A stretch of 64,000 nucleotides of DNA, taken from the IMG/VR virus record IMGVR_UViG_3300011116_000260, positions 1-64,000 of that record; one strand, given 5' to 3'. This DNA comes from a virus. This document shows, one piece after another, positions 37,634-46,259 of the stretch (position 1 is the first letter of the stretch; every line of letters starts with the position of its first letter). The notes beneath the pieces were generated by a model that had not been told where the DNA came from, did no database searches, and saw only the letters and a program-made list of their open reading frames with translations. The position numbers were made by a program, and so were the translations under genes.

Positions 37634-39330
37634 TAATGTGTTTCACTCCAGTTAGAGCCAATAGAATAGTTTGCATCAATCCGTATCTTAAGACCCAACT
37701 TTTCGCCAGCCTCTGTAGCAGCTAGAGTTACAATCTTTCCTACTTCATCAGCAATACTCTTATTACATGAGTATTGTAGTTCATCGTGGACATAAGCAAC
37801 TTGGTAAACTTGATTACCAAACTTTTTCTTTAAATTAACATAAGCAATACACATCCACAGTTTACTTACAATTGCTCCGCTACCCTGAAGTAATGTATTA
37901 AGTGCAGCATGTTCTGATCTTACTGGAACAGTACGACCATCTGGTAATTGAACACCCTTAGTCTTTGCTACAGAAAACTTTACTTCTTGCTGTACTTTGT
38001 CTAGAGCAGGAATTTCTTTTTGAAACTTAGATCTAATCTGACTACCAGCATTTCTATTACCACCAATAATCTTGCCTAGTTTCTCATCTCCAGCACCATA
38101 GCAATAAGCATAGATAAAAGTTTTGGCAGCATCTCTGTTAGGAAGACCTGCTGCTTTCTGATTATAGGTGTGAATATCATCATTTAAGATCTTATCACCA
38201 TACTTACCATTGTCATACTTTGCCATAAAATGAGATAGCATTCTTAATTCAAGACCTTGCAAATCAGCACCAACTAATACATGATCAGACTTAACCGGGC
38301 AAAATAAAGCCCTAGCGCGGGGATCTTTGCTAACCTGTGCCATGTTAGGCTGGCTGTGGGTGCAACGCCCTGTAGCGGCTCCCTGTGCGTTTACAAGCCC
38401 GTGAATTCGTCCGTCCCTAGAGTGGTGTGATCGTGTATTCCAATCCTCTACTTGACCCATTAATTTAATACAATCAAAGTATTGAACTAGTTTCTTAGCT
38501 TCAGGAAAGTCAAGCTTTGACAAAACTGCTTCATCAACCTTTGGATTTCCTTTGTCTGTGAGGGGTGCTTCCCATCCATACTTTTCAAATAGCCTACTTG
38601 CAATTTGCTGACGAGAACCGGGATTAAAAATTTCAATTTTATCCTTGAGGCGTTTATTTGTTTTTTCTGAATAACGAACAATAATCTTGTCTGGAAAGAT
38701 TTGACGCATCTCGTCTTCAATCTTAGCCCTTTCAATTAAGAGTTCACCAATTAACTTATCACTAGCATTTGAATTAAAGCCAATACCAGAAGTAGTTTGC
38801 TCTGCAAGAATCTTTGATACAAGGTGCTCAAACTTAACTACACGCTCTGGAACCTTGCAGTGGATTTGTTGATAGCGAAAGATGTCTGCGGTAAGCATAA
38901 CATCTTGTACACAGTAAGTTAACATCTCTTCTGAGAATGTTTCCCATCCACCCTGATAATCAATCTTATCATTCTTGAGGAACTTACCCCAAGACTGAAG
39001 AGAGTTATCACCAAGTGGGTGGTCGTTAATATCTGGATACATTAACTTTGATATAATAAGAGTATCGTGATACTTAGTACACTTGAAGTCACCAACAATC
39101 TTACGAACAGCTGATATATCAAAGAAAATATTATGGCCGATTATAATTGTTGCTTTATCTAAAAGACTTAGTAGGGCCGTAATATTATCTTTAGTAAACT
39201 TATAAGTAGTACCTGAATCAAGGTCATGTGCTACGGCACAATGAATAGTGTCAGCTTCTTTGATGATCTTATTACCATCAAGAGAAATCTCATTCAAACC
39301 ATTTGCCTCAACATCAAGCACTAGTCTCAT
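37633..39330 (-). CDS. T7-type DNA polymerase (family A)
   Basis: 565 residues from ATG at 39330 (AAGGAG). The exonuclease domain has LDVEANGLN, IIGHNIFFDIS and YCVQDVMLTADIF. The polymerase has motif A DLQGLELRMLSHF (about residue 357), motif B RDAAKTFIYAYCYGAGDEK (about 400) and motif C VHDELQY (about 515). The O-helix position equivalent to E. coli F762 is Tyr, as in T7 and many lytic phages. It is shorter than T7 gp5 (704). It replicates the genome with the primase-helicase and SSB. Confidence 0.92.
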   Translation of the reverse strand: MRLVLDVEANGLNEISLDGNKIIKEADTIHCAVAHDLDSGTTYKFTKDNITALLSLLDKATIIIGHNIFFDISAVRKIVGDFKCTKYHDTLIISKLMYPDINDHPLGDNSLQSWGKFLKNDKIDYQGGWETFSEEMLTYCVQDVMLTADIFRYQQIHCKVPERVVKFEHLVSKILAEQTTSGIGFNSNASDKLIGELLIERAKIEDEMRQIFPDKIIVRYSEKTNKRLKDKIEIFNPGSRQQIASRLFEKYGWEAPLTDKGNPKVDEAVLSKLDFPEAKKLVQYFDCIKLMGQVEDWNTRSHHSRDGRIHGLVNAQGAATGRCTHSQPNMAQVSKDPRARALFCPVKSDHVLVGADLQGLELRMLSHFMAKYDNGKYGDKILNDDIHTYNQKAAGLPNRDAAKTFIYAYCYGAGDEKLGKIIGGNRNAGSQIRSKFQKEIPALDKVQQEVKFSVAKTKGVQLPDGRTVPVRSEHAALNTLLQGSGAIVSKLWMCIAYVNLKKKFGNQVYQVAYVHDELQYSCNKSIADEVGKIVTLAATEAGEKLGLKIRIDANYSIGSNWSETH

Positions 39331-39340
39331 AGTATACTCC

Positions 39341-40405
39341 TTATTCAAAGAAATCGTTAAGTTGTCTATTTACTCTTACGAATGTAGTTCTCTTTGGTAG
39401 ATCCTTTAATTTATCTGCTCCAACATAAGTACAGGCAGAACGAACACCACCAAGAATTGATTGCATAGTTTCTGAAACTGGACCAGTATATGGAACATTA
39501 ACAGTCTTACCTTCAGATGCTCTGTAAGTTGCTACACCACCAGAATATTTACCCATAGCAGTATCTGATGACATACCATAGAACTGCTTAGAAACTGGAT
39601 ATTCTGCACCATGCACATTTGCAGTTATGGTTTCTCCACCAGCTTCAGCACAACCAGCAAACATACCACCAACCATAACAAAATCTGCACCTGCTCCAAA
39701 TGCCTTGGCAACATCTCCCGGACAAGTGCAACCACCATCCGATAGAACATAGCCATTGAGTCCGTGTGCGGCATCAGCACATTCCATGATACATGACAGT
39801 TGCGGATAGCCAACACCAGCAACCTTGCGAGTAGTACATACAGAACCGGGACCAATACCAATCTTAATGATATTAGCCCCAGCTAGTAGTAAAGCCTCAG
39901 TCATTTCACGGGATACAACATTACCAGCAATAATTGCTTGATTAGGAAATAGACCTCTTACTGTTGAGACATACTTAACAAACTTTTCTGTATATCCATT
40001 AGCAACATCAATACAGATAAATCTAATACTTGGATAAAGATTAATAATTTGTTGTGCTTTGTCAATCTCAGCAAAGTTATCCTTCCCCATGCCCATAGTA
40101 TAGATAATATTATTAGATAGATTACCAGCAAGAACATTAGCTTCCTTCCATTCATTTACAGTATAATATTTATGTAGTGCCGTTAGTGCATTAAAACTAG
40201 CTAGTTCTTGAGCAACATCCCAATTACCAACAGTATCCATATTACTGGCTACAATTGGAGTACCAGACCACTGCATAAGACCATTAGGTAAACTAAACTT
40301 AAAAGTTCTAGTCATTGATACTTCGCTTCGACTATTGAGAGTTGATCTCTTTGGTCGAATAAGTACATCTCTAAAATCAAGCTTGATATCTTCTTCTACT
40401 TTCAT
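39341..40405 (-). CDS. guaC: GMP reductase
   Basis: 354 residues. It matches GuaC almost end to end: [41 protein letters not shown], the catalytic loop [11 protein letters not shown] with its Cys, [30 protein letters not shown] and [12 protein letters not shown]. GuaC reduces GMP to IMP with NADPH and releases ammonia. It differs from IMP dehydrogenase in lacking CBS domains. Its start overlaps the purA stop (ATGA), so the two enzymes are made together: GMP to IMP, then IMP to adenylosuccinate. A phage-borne guaC is rare. Confidence 0.92.
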   Translation of the reverse strand: MKVEEDIKLDFRDVLIRPKRSTLNSRSEVSMTRTFKFSLPNGLMQWSGTPIVASNMDTVGNWDVAQELASFNALTALHKYYTVNEWKEANVLAGNLSNNIIYTMGMGKDNFAEIDKAQQIINLYPSIRFICIDVANGYTEKFVKYVSTVRGLFPNQAIIAGNVVSREMTEALLLAGANIIKIGIGPGSVCTTRKVAGVGYPQLSCIMECADAAHGLNGYVLSDGGCTCPGDVAKAFGAGADFVMVGGMFAGCAEAGGETITANVHGAEYPVSKQFYGMSSDTAMGKYSGGVATYRASEGKTVNVPYTGPVSETMQSILGGVRSACTYVGADKLKDLPKRTTFVRVNRQLNDFFE

Positions 40406-41445
40406 ACAAACTCCTTTGGAATTGATTCAGGATCGTTAGAAAAACTAATAAGAGATTCGTCAATCCAGCAAACATTTACAAGATAGCCAACAATATGTTG
40501 CTTCATTTCTGCATATGAGTTAAATGAAACAATTTCTCTATTGTGCTTAATCTTAAAAATACCGCATTGTTCTAATACATCACCCTTATTAATAATTACT
40601 CTTGTTGTTCCACTTAGATCAATAGCCTTCATTAAGGCATCTAAATCTAAGAAGTCAACCTTTCTCTTACGGCCAGTCGTTGTGCCGTATTCCTTACCAG
40701 TAGCCCCAATTATTCCTCTCTCTGGGCATTCCAATAATGAGTTGGGGAATCGTGGATCTTCACCACTACGGGTATCATATGCTTTAGCAACTCCAATGAC
40801 TTCACCAATTTCTCTGTGAGAGAATCCTAGAGAGCAAGCAGCATATGGAAGAGTTTCTGAACTTGTAGTATATGGTGGAGTACCTTGATTTATATCTAAC
40901 CACATACCCTGAGCACCTTCACATAAGATGTGTGATCTATCTTTAAAGTGCATATTCCATAGTAGATCTGTTGTGTTAGATGAAGCATAAGAATAGTACT
41001 CCTTAGCTAGCAAACCCTTTCGTAAAGCGCGATCTGCATAGCATGGAGCAATACCACAACCAGTTGTTCCCAACTTAGCTGCTAAGAATTCCTGATCATA
41101 TCTAATATGTTCTTGAGTAATGATATTAGCATGAGGATGAATCTTAAGATACTTTCGTGGATTAAATCCATTTTCTTCCATGTATTTAATTTCAGCATTA
41201 AGTTTGATTGGATCAATAACACAGTTTGGTCCAATAATAGAAGTAACATCATGGAATACACCACTAGGAATCTGGTGGGTCTTATACTTTTTACCATTTA
41301 GATAAACAGTATGTCCAGCATTTGGACCACCGTTCCATCTACATACATAGTTGTATCTCTTCTTACGACTAAGAATACCAGATACAACCTTACCCTTACC
41401 TTCATCACCCCACGCCAATCCAAATACAATATCAGCTGTTAACAT
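40402..41445 (-). CDS. purA: Adenylosuccinate synthetase (PurA family)
   Basis: 347 residues from ATG at 41445 (AAGGAAC). Motifs: WGDEGKGK (catalytic Asp kept), GGPNAGHTVY (catalytic His), IGPNCVIDP, GTTGCGIAPCYADRALRKG, FKDRSHILCEGAQGMWLDI, and YGTTTGRKRKVDFLD for nucleotide and aspartate binding. It is shorter than bacterial PurA (about 430), close to archaeal forms. The reaction joins aspartate to IMP using GTP on the way to AMP. The phage relative PurZ acts on dGMP in aminoadenine genomes. As I recall, PurZ has lost this Asp, so PurA activity is likelier here. Overlaps the primase-helicase gene by 14 bases. Confidence 0.88.
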   Translation of the reverse strand: MLTADIVFGLAWGDEGKGKVVSGILSRKKRYNYVCRWNGGPNAGHTVYLNGKKYKTHQIPSGVFHDVTSIIGPNCVIDPIKLNAEIKYMEENGFNPRKYLKIHPHANIITQEHIRYDQEFLAAKLGTTGCGIAPCYADRALRKGLLAKEYYSYASSNTTDLLWNMHFKDRSHILCEGAQGMWLDINQGTPPYTTSSETLPYAACSLGFSHREIGEVIGVAKAYDTRSGEDPRFPNSLLECPERGIIGATGKEYGTTTGRKRKVDFLDLDALMKAIDLSGTTRVIINKGDVLEQCGIFKIKHNREIVSFNSYAEMKQHIVGYLVNVCWIDESLISFSNDPESIPKEFV

Positions 41446-43192
41446 TATTAGTTCCTTCTGCTGGATTATATACAACCTGACCACCATCGTCAATTGCAAA
41501 GCCAACTTCTTTCATTCTACCAGTCTTACGATCATAAAATAGTGCAGTAGCAATACCAGCGCGACCAGTTAGACGATTCTTAAGTACACGAATTAGAGTT
41601 GTATTCGCAATAGTTTCATCTGCATTCTGACGATCACGCTCAAGAGCTACTACAGTATTTGGTACGGATGACAATGCACCTGAACCACGAAGATCCTGTA
41701 GAGTAATACGATCACCTTCTTCATAAGCTTTGTCGGTCTTCTTAAGTTGTGATACAATATCAACATGAACACCAGTACGAACAGCAAGAGATCGTAGTTC
41801 CTTCATAAGTGTATCAATAATAATACGCTCTGAGTTACCACCATCAGTATCTTTATCGTGCATACCCATAAGACCTGCGGCGGCAGCAGTAATATGATCT
41901 AGAACAATTACATCAACCTTAAGACTAACGGCCATGTATTCCATACGAGCAAGTAGATTCTGCATCGCATTGTTACCAAGATGGTCATAGATAAAGAAGT
42001 TAGTACCACTAAGCTTTTTCTTAGCACTAGCATATTCTTCATCAGACAGATCATCAACATAGTCCATATTGATTGGTGACTTGCCAAGCTTAACACGAAG
42101 ATCATTCATCATACGACAAGCACGAATAGCACGAACAGGCTTGTTAAGCAACAAGCTAATCATGTCATCCATAGTTTCCTGTGGGGATTCTTCAAGCATG
42201 ATTGCACCAACTGATCGACCTTCTTCAAGATGGTGAATGATAAGCTCACGAAGAATAGTAGACTTACCACTACCAGTTCCACTAGCCCATAAAGTAATTT
42301 CACCACTACGCTGGCCAATAAGATACTCACTAAGTGAATCGAAGGGAAACGGGTATACTCTAACATTTGCAATATCCTCTCCGTCATTTACGATTGACGA
42401 AATATGTAAAATCTCATCTGGAGAATACTGCTGTGCTTCCCAGATAGCAGAAACAACAGCCTTGCCATTGGCATTCATTAAACATTCATTAGCATCCTTG
42501 TAAGGTAGCTTGGCAATCTTACACTTACCGGGTGGCAGTAACTCCGCAACTTGCTTGGTAGCAGCACGACCGGGTTCATCATTATCAAAGCAAAGAACAA
42601 TCTCATTGTAACTACAAACAAACTCATAGTTATCCTTGATTGCCTTGACAGCAGACTGTGCTCCATTAGGAATGGAAACAACTGGCCAAGTACCACCAAG
42701 AAGCTGATTGACAGTCATACAATCAATCTCACCCTCAGTAATAACAAGACGCTTGCCGCTATTCTTCCAAAGATGCTGGCCGAATAACTCTACGCTTCGG
42801 CTATTACCTTTCCAGAAGAATTGCTTGTTTGGACCACGAAGATGTTGAGCAACAAGATTACCAGACTTATAGTAATTTGAAATCTCAACTTCCTTACCAT
42901 TGACCTTGGCACACTCGTAACCATAAAGCCTACAAGTCTTATCGTCAATATTACGATGAGAAAGGCCAGTTACAGTACCCTTGGTTGGTTTAAACTCAGT
43001 ACTAGTAAATGTTGTATCTGTTTCCATAGTTCTAGTTACTCCATCCTTTCCTTCATAATGTTGACAAGCAAAGCAATACCAATGATCTGTATACTCTGCA
43101 AAATTATTACCTTTGTTATCAAGCCCAGAAGCAGCACACTTTGGACATTGAGTACGCTTACCAGTAAATGTACTATTAGTCTTCAAGATCAT
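41432..43192 (-). CDS. Primase-helicase (T7 gp4-like)
   Basis: 586 residues. The zinc ribbon has CPKC and CFAC pairs (residues about 18-45). TOPRIM follows with ITEGEIDCMT and LCFDNDEPGR. The RecA-like helicase has Walker A ASGTGSGKST (about 308), VIVLDHITAAAAG and LQDLRGSGALSSVPNTVVALERD. It makes primers and unwinds DNA ahead of the polymerase. Length equals T7 gp4A (566). Confidence 0.93.
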   Translation of the reverse strand: MILKTNSTFTGKRTQCPKCAASGLDNKGNNFAEYTDHWYCFACQHYEGKDGVTRTMETDTTFTSTEFKPTKGTVTGLSHRNIDDKTCRLYGYECAKVNGKEVEISNYYKSGNLVAQHLRGPNKQFFWKGNSRSVELFGQHLWKNSGKRLVITEGEIDCMTVNQLLGGTWPVVSIPNGAQSAVKAIKDNYEFVCSYNEIVLCFDNDEPGRAATKQVAELLPPGKCKIAKLPYKDANECLMNANGKAVVSAIWEAQQYSPDEILHISSIVNDGEDIANVRVYPFPFDSLSEYLIGQRSGEITLWASGTGSGKSTILRELIIHHLEEGRSVGAIMLEESPQETMDDMISLLLNKPVRAIRACRMMNDLRVKLGKSPINMDYVDDLSDEEYASAKKKLSGTNFFIYDHLGNNAMQNLLARMEYMAVSLKVDVIVLDHITAAAAGLMGMHDKDTDGGNSERIIIDTLMKELRSLAVRTGVHVDIVSQLKKTDKAYEEGDRITLQDLRGSGALSSVPNTVVALERDRQNADETIANTTLIRVLKNRLTGRAGIATALFYDRKTGRMKEVGFAIDDGGQVVYNPAEGTNNVNS

Positions 43193-43532
43193 TTAACCCC
43201 ATTTCATAGTCTAACTTTACAATACAATCTAAAGCATATTCTTCTTTAGATTTAGTAAGAATTTCTATAGTTAGAAATCCTTCCTGAGATGACTCAACAA
43301 TCTCAAGCGACGCAATTCTTTCCTTTTCCGTTCCTCCATAGAACGACATTGAATCGCCCGCGCATACAAAAGGGCCACCAGCGTAATCAATAAAAGGATA
43401 TCCATCATTAGTAGTACCTCCTCTATAATAAACAGAAGGTCCATCAATAATATACTTATTTTTAGCAACCTTCGTAACTACTCTAGGCTGTCCATACCTT
43501 GAATAAAATTCAAATGTTTCATTAATTTTCAT
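43176..43532 (-). CDS. Unknown small protein
   Basis: 118 residues with a beta-rich N-terminal half (RVVTKVAKNKYIIDGPSVYY, then GYPFIDYAGGPFVCAGDS) and an acidic C terminus. It is linked by ATGA to the deaminase upstream and overlaps primase-helicase downstream. I do not recognise it. Its place suggests a role in nucleotide or replication work. Confidence 0.55.
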   Translation of the reverse strand: MKINETFEFYSRYGQPRVVTKVAKNKYIIDGPSVYYRGGTTNDGYPFIDYAGGPFVCAGDSMSFYGGTEKERIASLEIVESSQEGFLTIEILTKSKEEYALDCIVKLDYEMGLNDLED

Positions 43533-43882
43533 AGTTCAACAAGAACTCCTTCTTCATTAGTATAGTAAATCTTATCAAACATATTAACACACCAAGGCAT
43601 ACAATATTTGCATGGTCGTGACATTCCAATATGACCAGTCTTGCTAAATCTAGTATTAATAAGAATTAGTTTATCCATATTACATTGAATTTTTCTTACT
43701 GCATCTAACTCAGAGTGAAGATATGGTAACATATAACCAAGTTCAACAGTCTTAGGATGTGTCTTCCAGTTATTAGTACCAACAGCAATAACTTTGTTTT
43801 TTCTAATTATTAAAGAAATATGTGCCCGATCTCTTTGAACAGTTTCAGATATCTTACGAGAGAGTTCTATCCAGTGATTCAT
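43529..43882 (-). CDS. Cytidine/deoxycytidylate deaminase-like protein
   Basis: 117 residues. HSELDAVRKI (zinc His and catalytic Glu) and RPCKYCMPWC (zinc cysteines) are the two halves of the deaminase zinc site. It is shorter than T4 dCMP deaminase (193). It overlaps ThyX by 29 bases, which suggests that it supplies dUMP for thymidylate synthesis. Another substrate (free cytidine or RNA) is possible. Confidence 0.7.
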   Translation of the reverse strand: MNHWIELSRKISETVQRDRAHISLIIRKNKVIAVGTNNWKTHPKTVELGYMLPYLHSELDAVRKIQCNMDKLILINTRFSKTGHIGMSRPCKYCMPWCVNMFDKIYYTNEEGVLVEL

Positions 43883-44513
43883 TTATTAATGCGCTCCAGC
43901 TTATTGGGAATAAATTACTACAAATTGAACCAACAGCTTTAGCATATACTCTCACTTCTGCTTGTGCCGTATCATGCGAACGCAGCATAGCCATCCTGAG
44001 CCACGCATACAGAGAACCTGTCCAGATCCACTCTGTGTACATAGCCTGCGGCAGAACGGCCCGTGCTTGCTCAGGACACACGCCACGCTCAAGTAGCCTA
44101 TCGTACATGATCAAGGCGGCTGAACACATATTCTTATAATCAAGCATTATTGATTGATCGTTAAGAACTTCATCAGATGATCCTTGCTTTTTGTTTTCAG
44201 CACGCATTCTAAATGTATCTGGAATCCAGCAGTCTGGAGTAAAGTCAACATATCTACGACTGATTTCATTCCAAGCAAAACCAACCTGATGCTTTGCTAA
44301 TTGTCGTGCGATAAAAACAGGAGCCTTAAATCTCATGGAAATACTAGTATGAGAGAAAGGACTCCAGTGCTTATGCTTTGCCAAGAACTTAATAAGTTTA
44401 TCGTTTTGTTCTGAAGAATAGTTTTCAGCAAGTTTATCAAAAGAAACTCTAGCTGCATTAACAACAGAAGCATCAGTACCCATATGATCAATATATTCTA
44501 CTAATTTATCCAT
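43854..44513 (-). CDS. thyX: Flavin-dependent thymidylate synthase
   Basis: 219 residues from ATG at 44513 (GAGG upstream). HKHWSPFSHTSISMRF and the signature region ARQLAKHQVGFAWNEISRRY fit ThyX, although the usual RHR triplet reads KHQ. It methylates dUMP to dTMP with FAD, NADPH and methylene-tetrahydrofolate. Neighbours are the deaminase and dUTPase further on, the two sources of dUMP. Confidence 0.88.
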   Translation of the reverse strand: MDKLVEYIDHMGTDASVVNAARVSFDKLAENYSSEQNDKLIKFLAKHKHWSPFSHTSISMRFKAPVFIARQLAKHQVGFAWNEISRRYVDFTPDCWIPDTFRMRAENKKQGSSDEVLNDQSIMLDYKNMCSAALIMYDRLLERGVCPEQARAVLPQAMYTEWIWTGSLYAWLRMAMLRSHDTAQAEVRVYAKAVGSICSNLFPISWSALINESLDRTLS

Positions 44514-44718
44514 TTTGTTTTTCCTCAATATCAAGTGTATCATTACAGTGAATAGTAAATTGATTACTATTCATAAACTTTAATTCACCAGACGAACATA
44601 ATACAATAGCAAATAAATCGTTTTCATATGGGCCACAATCTCTAACATAAAGAATATAGCCTTCTCCTAATGGAGTATGAACAGACACAAGTTGTTCAAA
44701 TTCATGTATATATTTCAT
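44506..44718 (-). CDS. Unknown small protein
   Basis: 70 residues from ATG at 44718, which follows AAGGATTT. An in-frame ATG at 44757 lies within a tRNA-like element and is unlikely. Beta-rich (GYILYVRDCGPYENDLFAIV) with an acidic tail. It overlaps ThyX by 8 bases. Function unknown. Confidence 0.55.
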   Translation of the reverse strand: MKYIHEFEQLVSVHTPLGEGYILYVRDCGPYENDLFAIVLCSSGELKFMNSNQFTIHCNDTLDIEEKQNG

Positions 44719-44730
44719 ATAAATCCTTAA

Positions 44731-44813
44731 ATCGTTGGGGTGGATTTGCACCACCATCTTTATACACGCTTGGGGTAAATGTATAACATTCTACTAACTT
44801 AAACTACCAAAGA
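44731..44813 (-). pseudogene. tRNA-like element with oversized anticodon loop
   Basis: On the minus strand this region folds as a cloverleaf: a seven-base acceptor TCTTTGG/CCAACGA with one mismatch, D arm with GTTTAAGTTAGTAGAAT, a T arm GGTGG, loop TGCAAAT, CCACC, and a four-base variable loop. The anticodon arm is abnormal: a seven-pair stem TTATACA/TGTATAA around 13 bases (17 counting a five-pair stem), about ten bases too many. Either a decayed tRNA, one with an insertion, or a tRNA-like regulatory RNA ahead of the next gene. Confidence 0.45.
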
Positions 44814-44816
44814 CAC

Positions 44817-45194
44817 TTACTTGGGTTTATTAACTCCAAGTATAAAGTAACCATTAGAGCTTTTGTCAGCCCATTCTTTGGTTACATACATGGAAACGAT
44901 CTGCGAATCGTCTTCCCATAATTTTCCATTCATAACATCAAACACAGCCTTAGTGTAATTATCCAAGTCTGCTCTTGGATGACTACGCTCTGTTTTCTTT
45001 GGCCTCTTTATATAGAGTTCTAGAGTAATAGCTAATGGCCCAGAAAGCAATTTTCTTTCTGTTCCAATTACTTCATATACTTTTGAAGCAGCTTGTTCTC
45101 TAAAATCTTTATAAGGACCAGAGTAGTAAGCTCCCCACTTACCTACTCTTGGCCTAGATGCAGCAACTGGTGATATCTCAAACTTCCATTCCAT
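44817..45194 (-). CDS. RusA-type Holliday junction resolvase
   Basis: 125 residues. SPVAASRPRVGKW at the start and PRADLDNYTKAVFDVMNG then WEDDSQI are the acidic cluster of RusA nucleases. It would cut branched DNA before packaging, the task of T7 gp3. It starts on the SSB stop (TAATG). Confidence 0.8.
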   Translation of the reverse strand: MEWKFEISPVAASRPRVGKWGAYYSGPYKDFREQAASKVYEVIGTERKLLSGPLAITLELYIKRPKKTERSHPRADLDNYTKAVFDVMNGKLWEDDSQIVSMYVTKEWADKSSNGYFILGVNKPK

Positions 45195-45724
45195 TAAAAC
45201 GGAATGTCATCGTCTGTAACTTCTTCTGTCTCTGTAGTTGATGCAGACTTAGTGTTGGTATTAGCACCAACAAAACCACCTTCTACTGGCGCAAAACCAC
45301 TACCAGAACCACCACCAAGGTTATTCTTTTCAATGATTTGAACACCGTTCAGATATAGACTGATAGAGTTATCACGACTAAGAACCATAGGCTGAAGCTT
45401 AAGGCGAACCTTATCGCCACCAAAAGCAACAACTTCTGTTTCCTTAGCAAGAGCATCTACACAAGGAAACTTAATCTTGTCGATGTGATTCTTGCTCTTA
45501 AACTTTACATACTTAACGCCATCCTTGTCAACCATACCATTAATCTTCTTTGCTCCACTCTTCTTAAGAATGTCTGCAAGAGTCTTCTGCAAATCCTTAT
45601 CAGCAATAACCGTGATATTGTGATTAGCAGAGTTTTCTCCGAAGTTAGTATCCGGCTTAAGTAGATTACTCCACTTAACTTCAAGAGTATCAGTGACTAG
45701 CGGTGGCAACTTCGCGGTCTTCAT
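45194..45724 (-). CDS. Single-stranded DNA-binding protein with SSB-type tail
   Basis: 176 residues. A beta-rich core is followed by a glycine-rich linker and the acidic tail VTDDDIPF. DDDIPF is identical to the C-terminal tip of E. coli SSB, which binds many repair and replication partners. T7 gp2.5 also ends in an acidic tail with a final Phe. It coats single strands and may recruit host proteins. It is placed with RusA and the replication genes. Confidence 0.75.
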   Translation of the reverse strand: MKTAKLPPLVTDTLEVKWSNLLKPDTNFGENSANHNITVIADKDLQKTLADILKKSGAKKINGMVDKDGVKYVKFKSKNHIDKIKFPCVDALAKETEVVAFGGDKVRLKLQPMVLSRDNSISLYLNGVQIIEKNNLGGGSGSGFAPVEGGFVGANTNTKSASTTETEEVTDDDIPF

Positions 45725-45899
45725 TTTGAATCTCCTTATTTAGATTTGCATTAACAGTAGTCTGAGCGGCAATTAGACGAGTAACCTGTTCATTAATATT
45801 AGTTGTAATACCAGTTAGAACTGTGCTAATATTTGAAAGATACTCAACTACGCTTACTCCAGTTACAGCAGGACCATTATTTGTATTTTCTGTTTCCAT
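45690..45899 (-). CDS. Small unknown protein ahead of SSB
   Basis: 69 residues with a strong ribosome site (AAAGGAGG) at 45910. It is Asn/Thr-rich with a helical middle (LIAAQTTVNANLNKEI). It overlaps SSB by 35 bases. Function unknown. Confidence 0.55.
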   Translation of the reverse strand: METENTNNGPAVTGVSVVEYLSNISTVLTGITTNINEQVTRLIAAQTTVNANLNKEIQNEDREVATASH

Positions 45900-45923
45900 T
45901 TTAATTCCTCCTTTCTGATAGTA

Positions 45924-45949
45924 CCTATCATTAGCCCCAACTATCAGGG
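45924..45949 (-). promoter_or_regulatory. GTTGGGGCTA element before the SSB operon
   Basis: Minus strand CCCTGATAGTTGGGGCTAAT, then GATAGG, at the stop codon of the 102-residue gene. A wider inverted repeat CTGATAG/CTATCAG (45915-45921 and 45941-45947) surrounds it. Same core as at 52830. Candidate phage promoter or RNA hairpin. Confidence 0.5.
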
Positions 45950-46252
45950 CCAGTCATTATAGAAAACCTTACCATTTCCGTCCTTATCAAGAACTTCAAC
46001 GGCATTAGCTTCATATGCAGATAATAGACGAAGACCAAGGTCAGTCATATCAAGGTCTTTCCATTTACTTTCAATACACTTTTCAATATTATACTTCATC
46101 CAACTTTCATCAGCAGCAAAACCATCAGTAGTTGGATAAAGATCGTTTTCACTAAATGGCTGAGTTAATGGAAGCCACATTCTAACAGTAAACTTAGGAG
46201 TAACAACCTTAAACATTTCTTCAGTAAGTACAGCAAATTTCTTTTGTTCCAT
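45944..46252 (-). CDS. Unknown small protein
   Basis: 102 residues. RMWLPLTQPFSENDLYPTTDG and LDKDGNGKVFYNDW look like a small acidic globular protein. GAGG precedes its ATG. No family recognised. Confidence 0.55.
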   Translation of the reverse strand: MEQKKFAVLTEEMFKVVTPKFTVRMWLPLTQPFSENDLYPTTDGFAADESWMKYNIEKCIESKWKDLDMTDLGLRLLSAYEANAVEVLDKDGNGKVFYNDWP

Positions 46253-46259
46253 ATTAACC

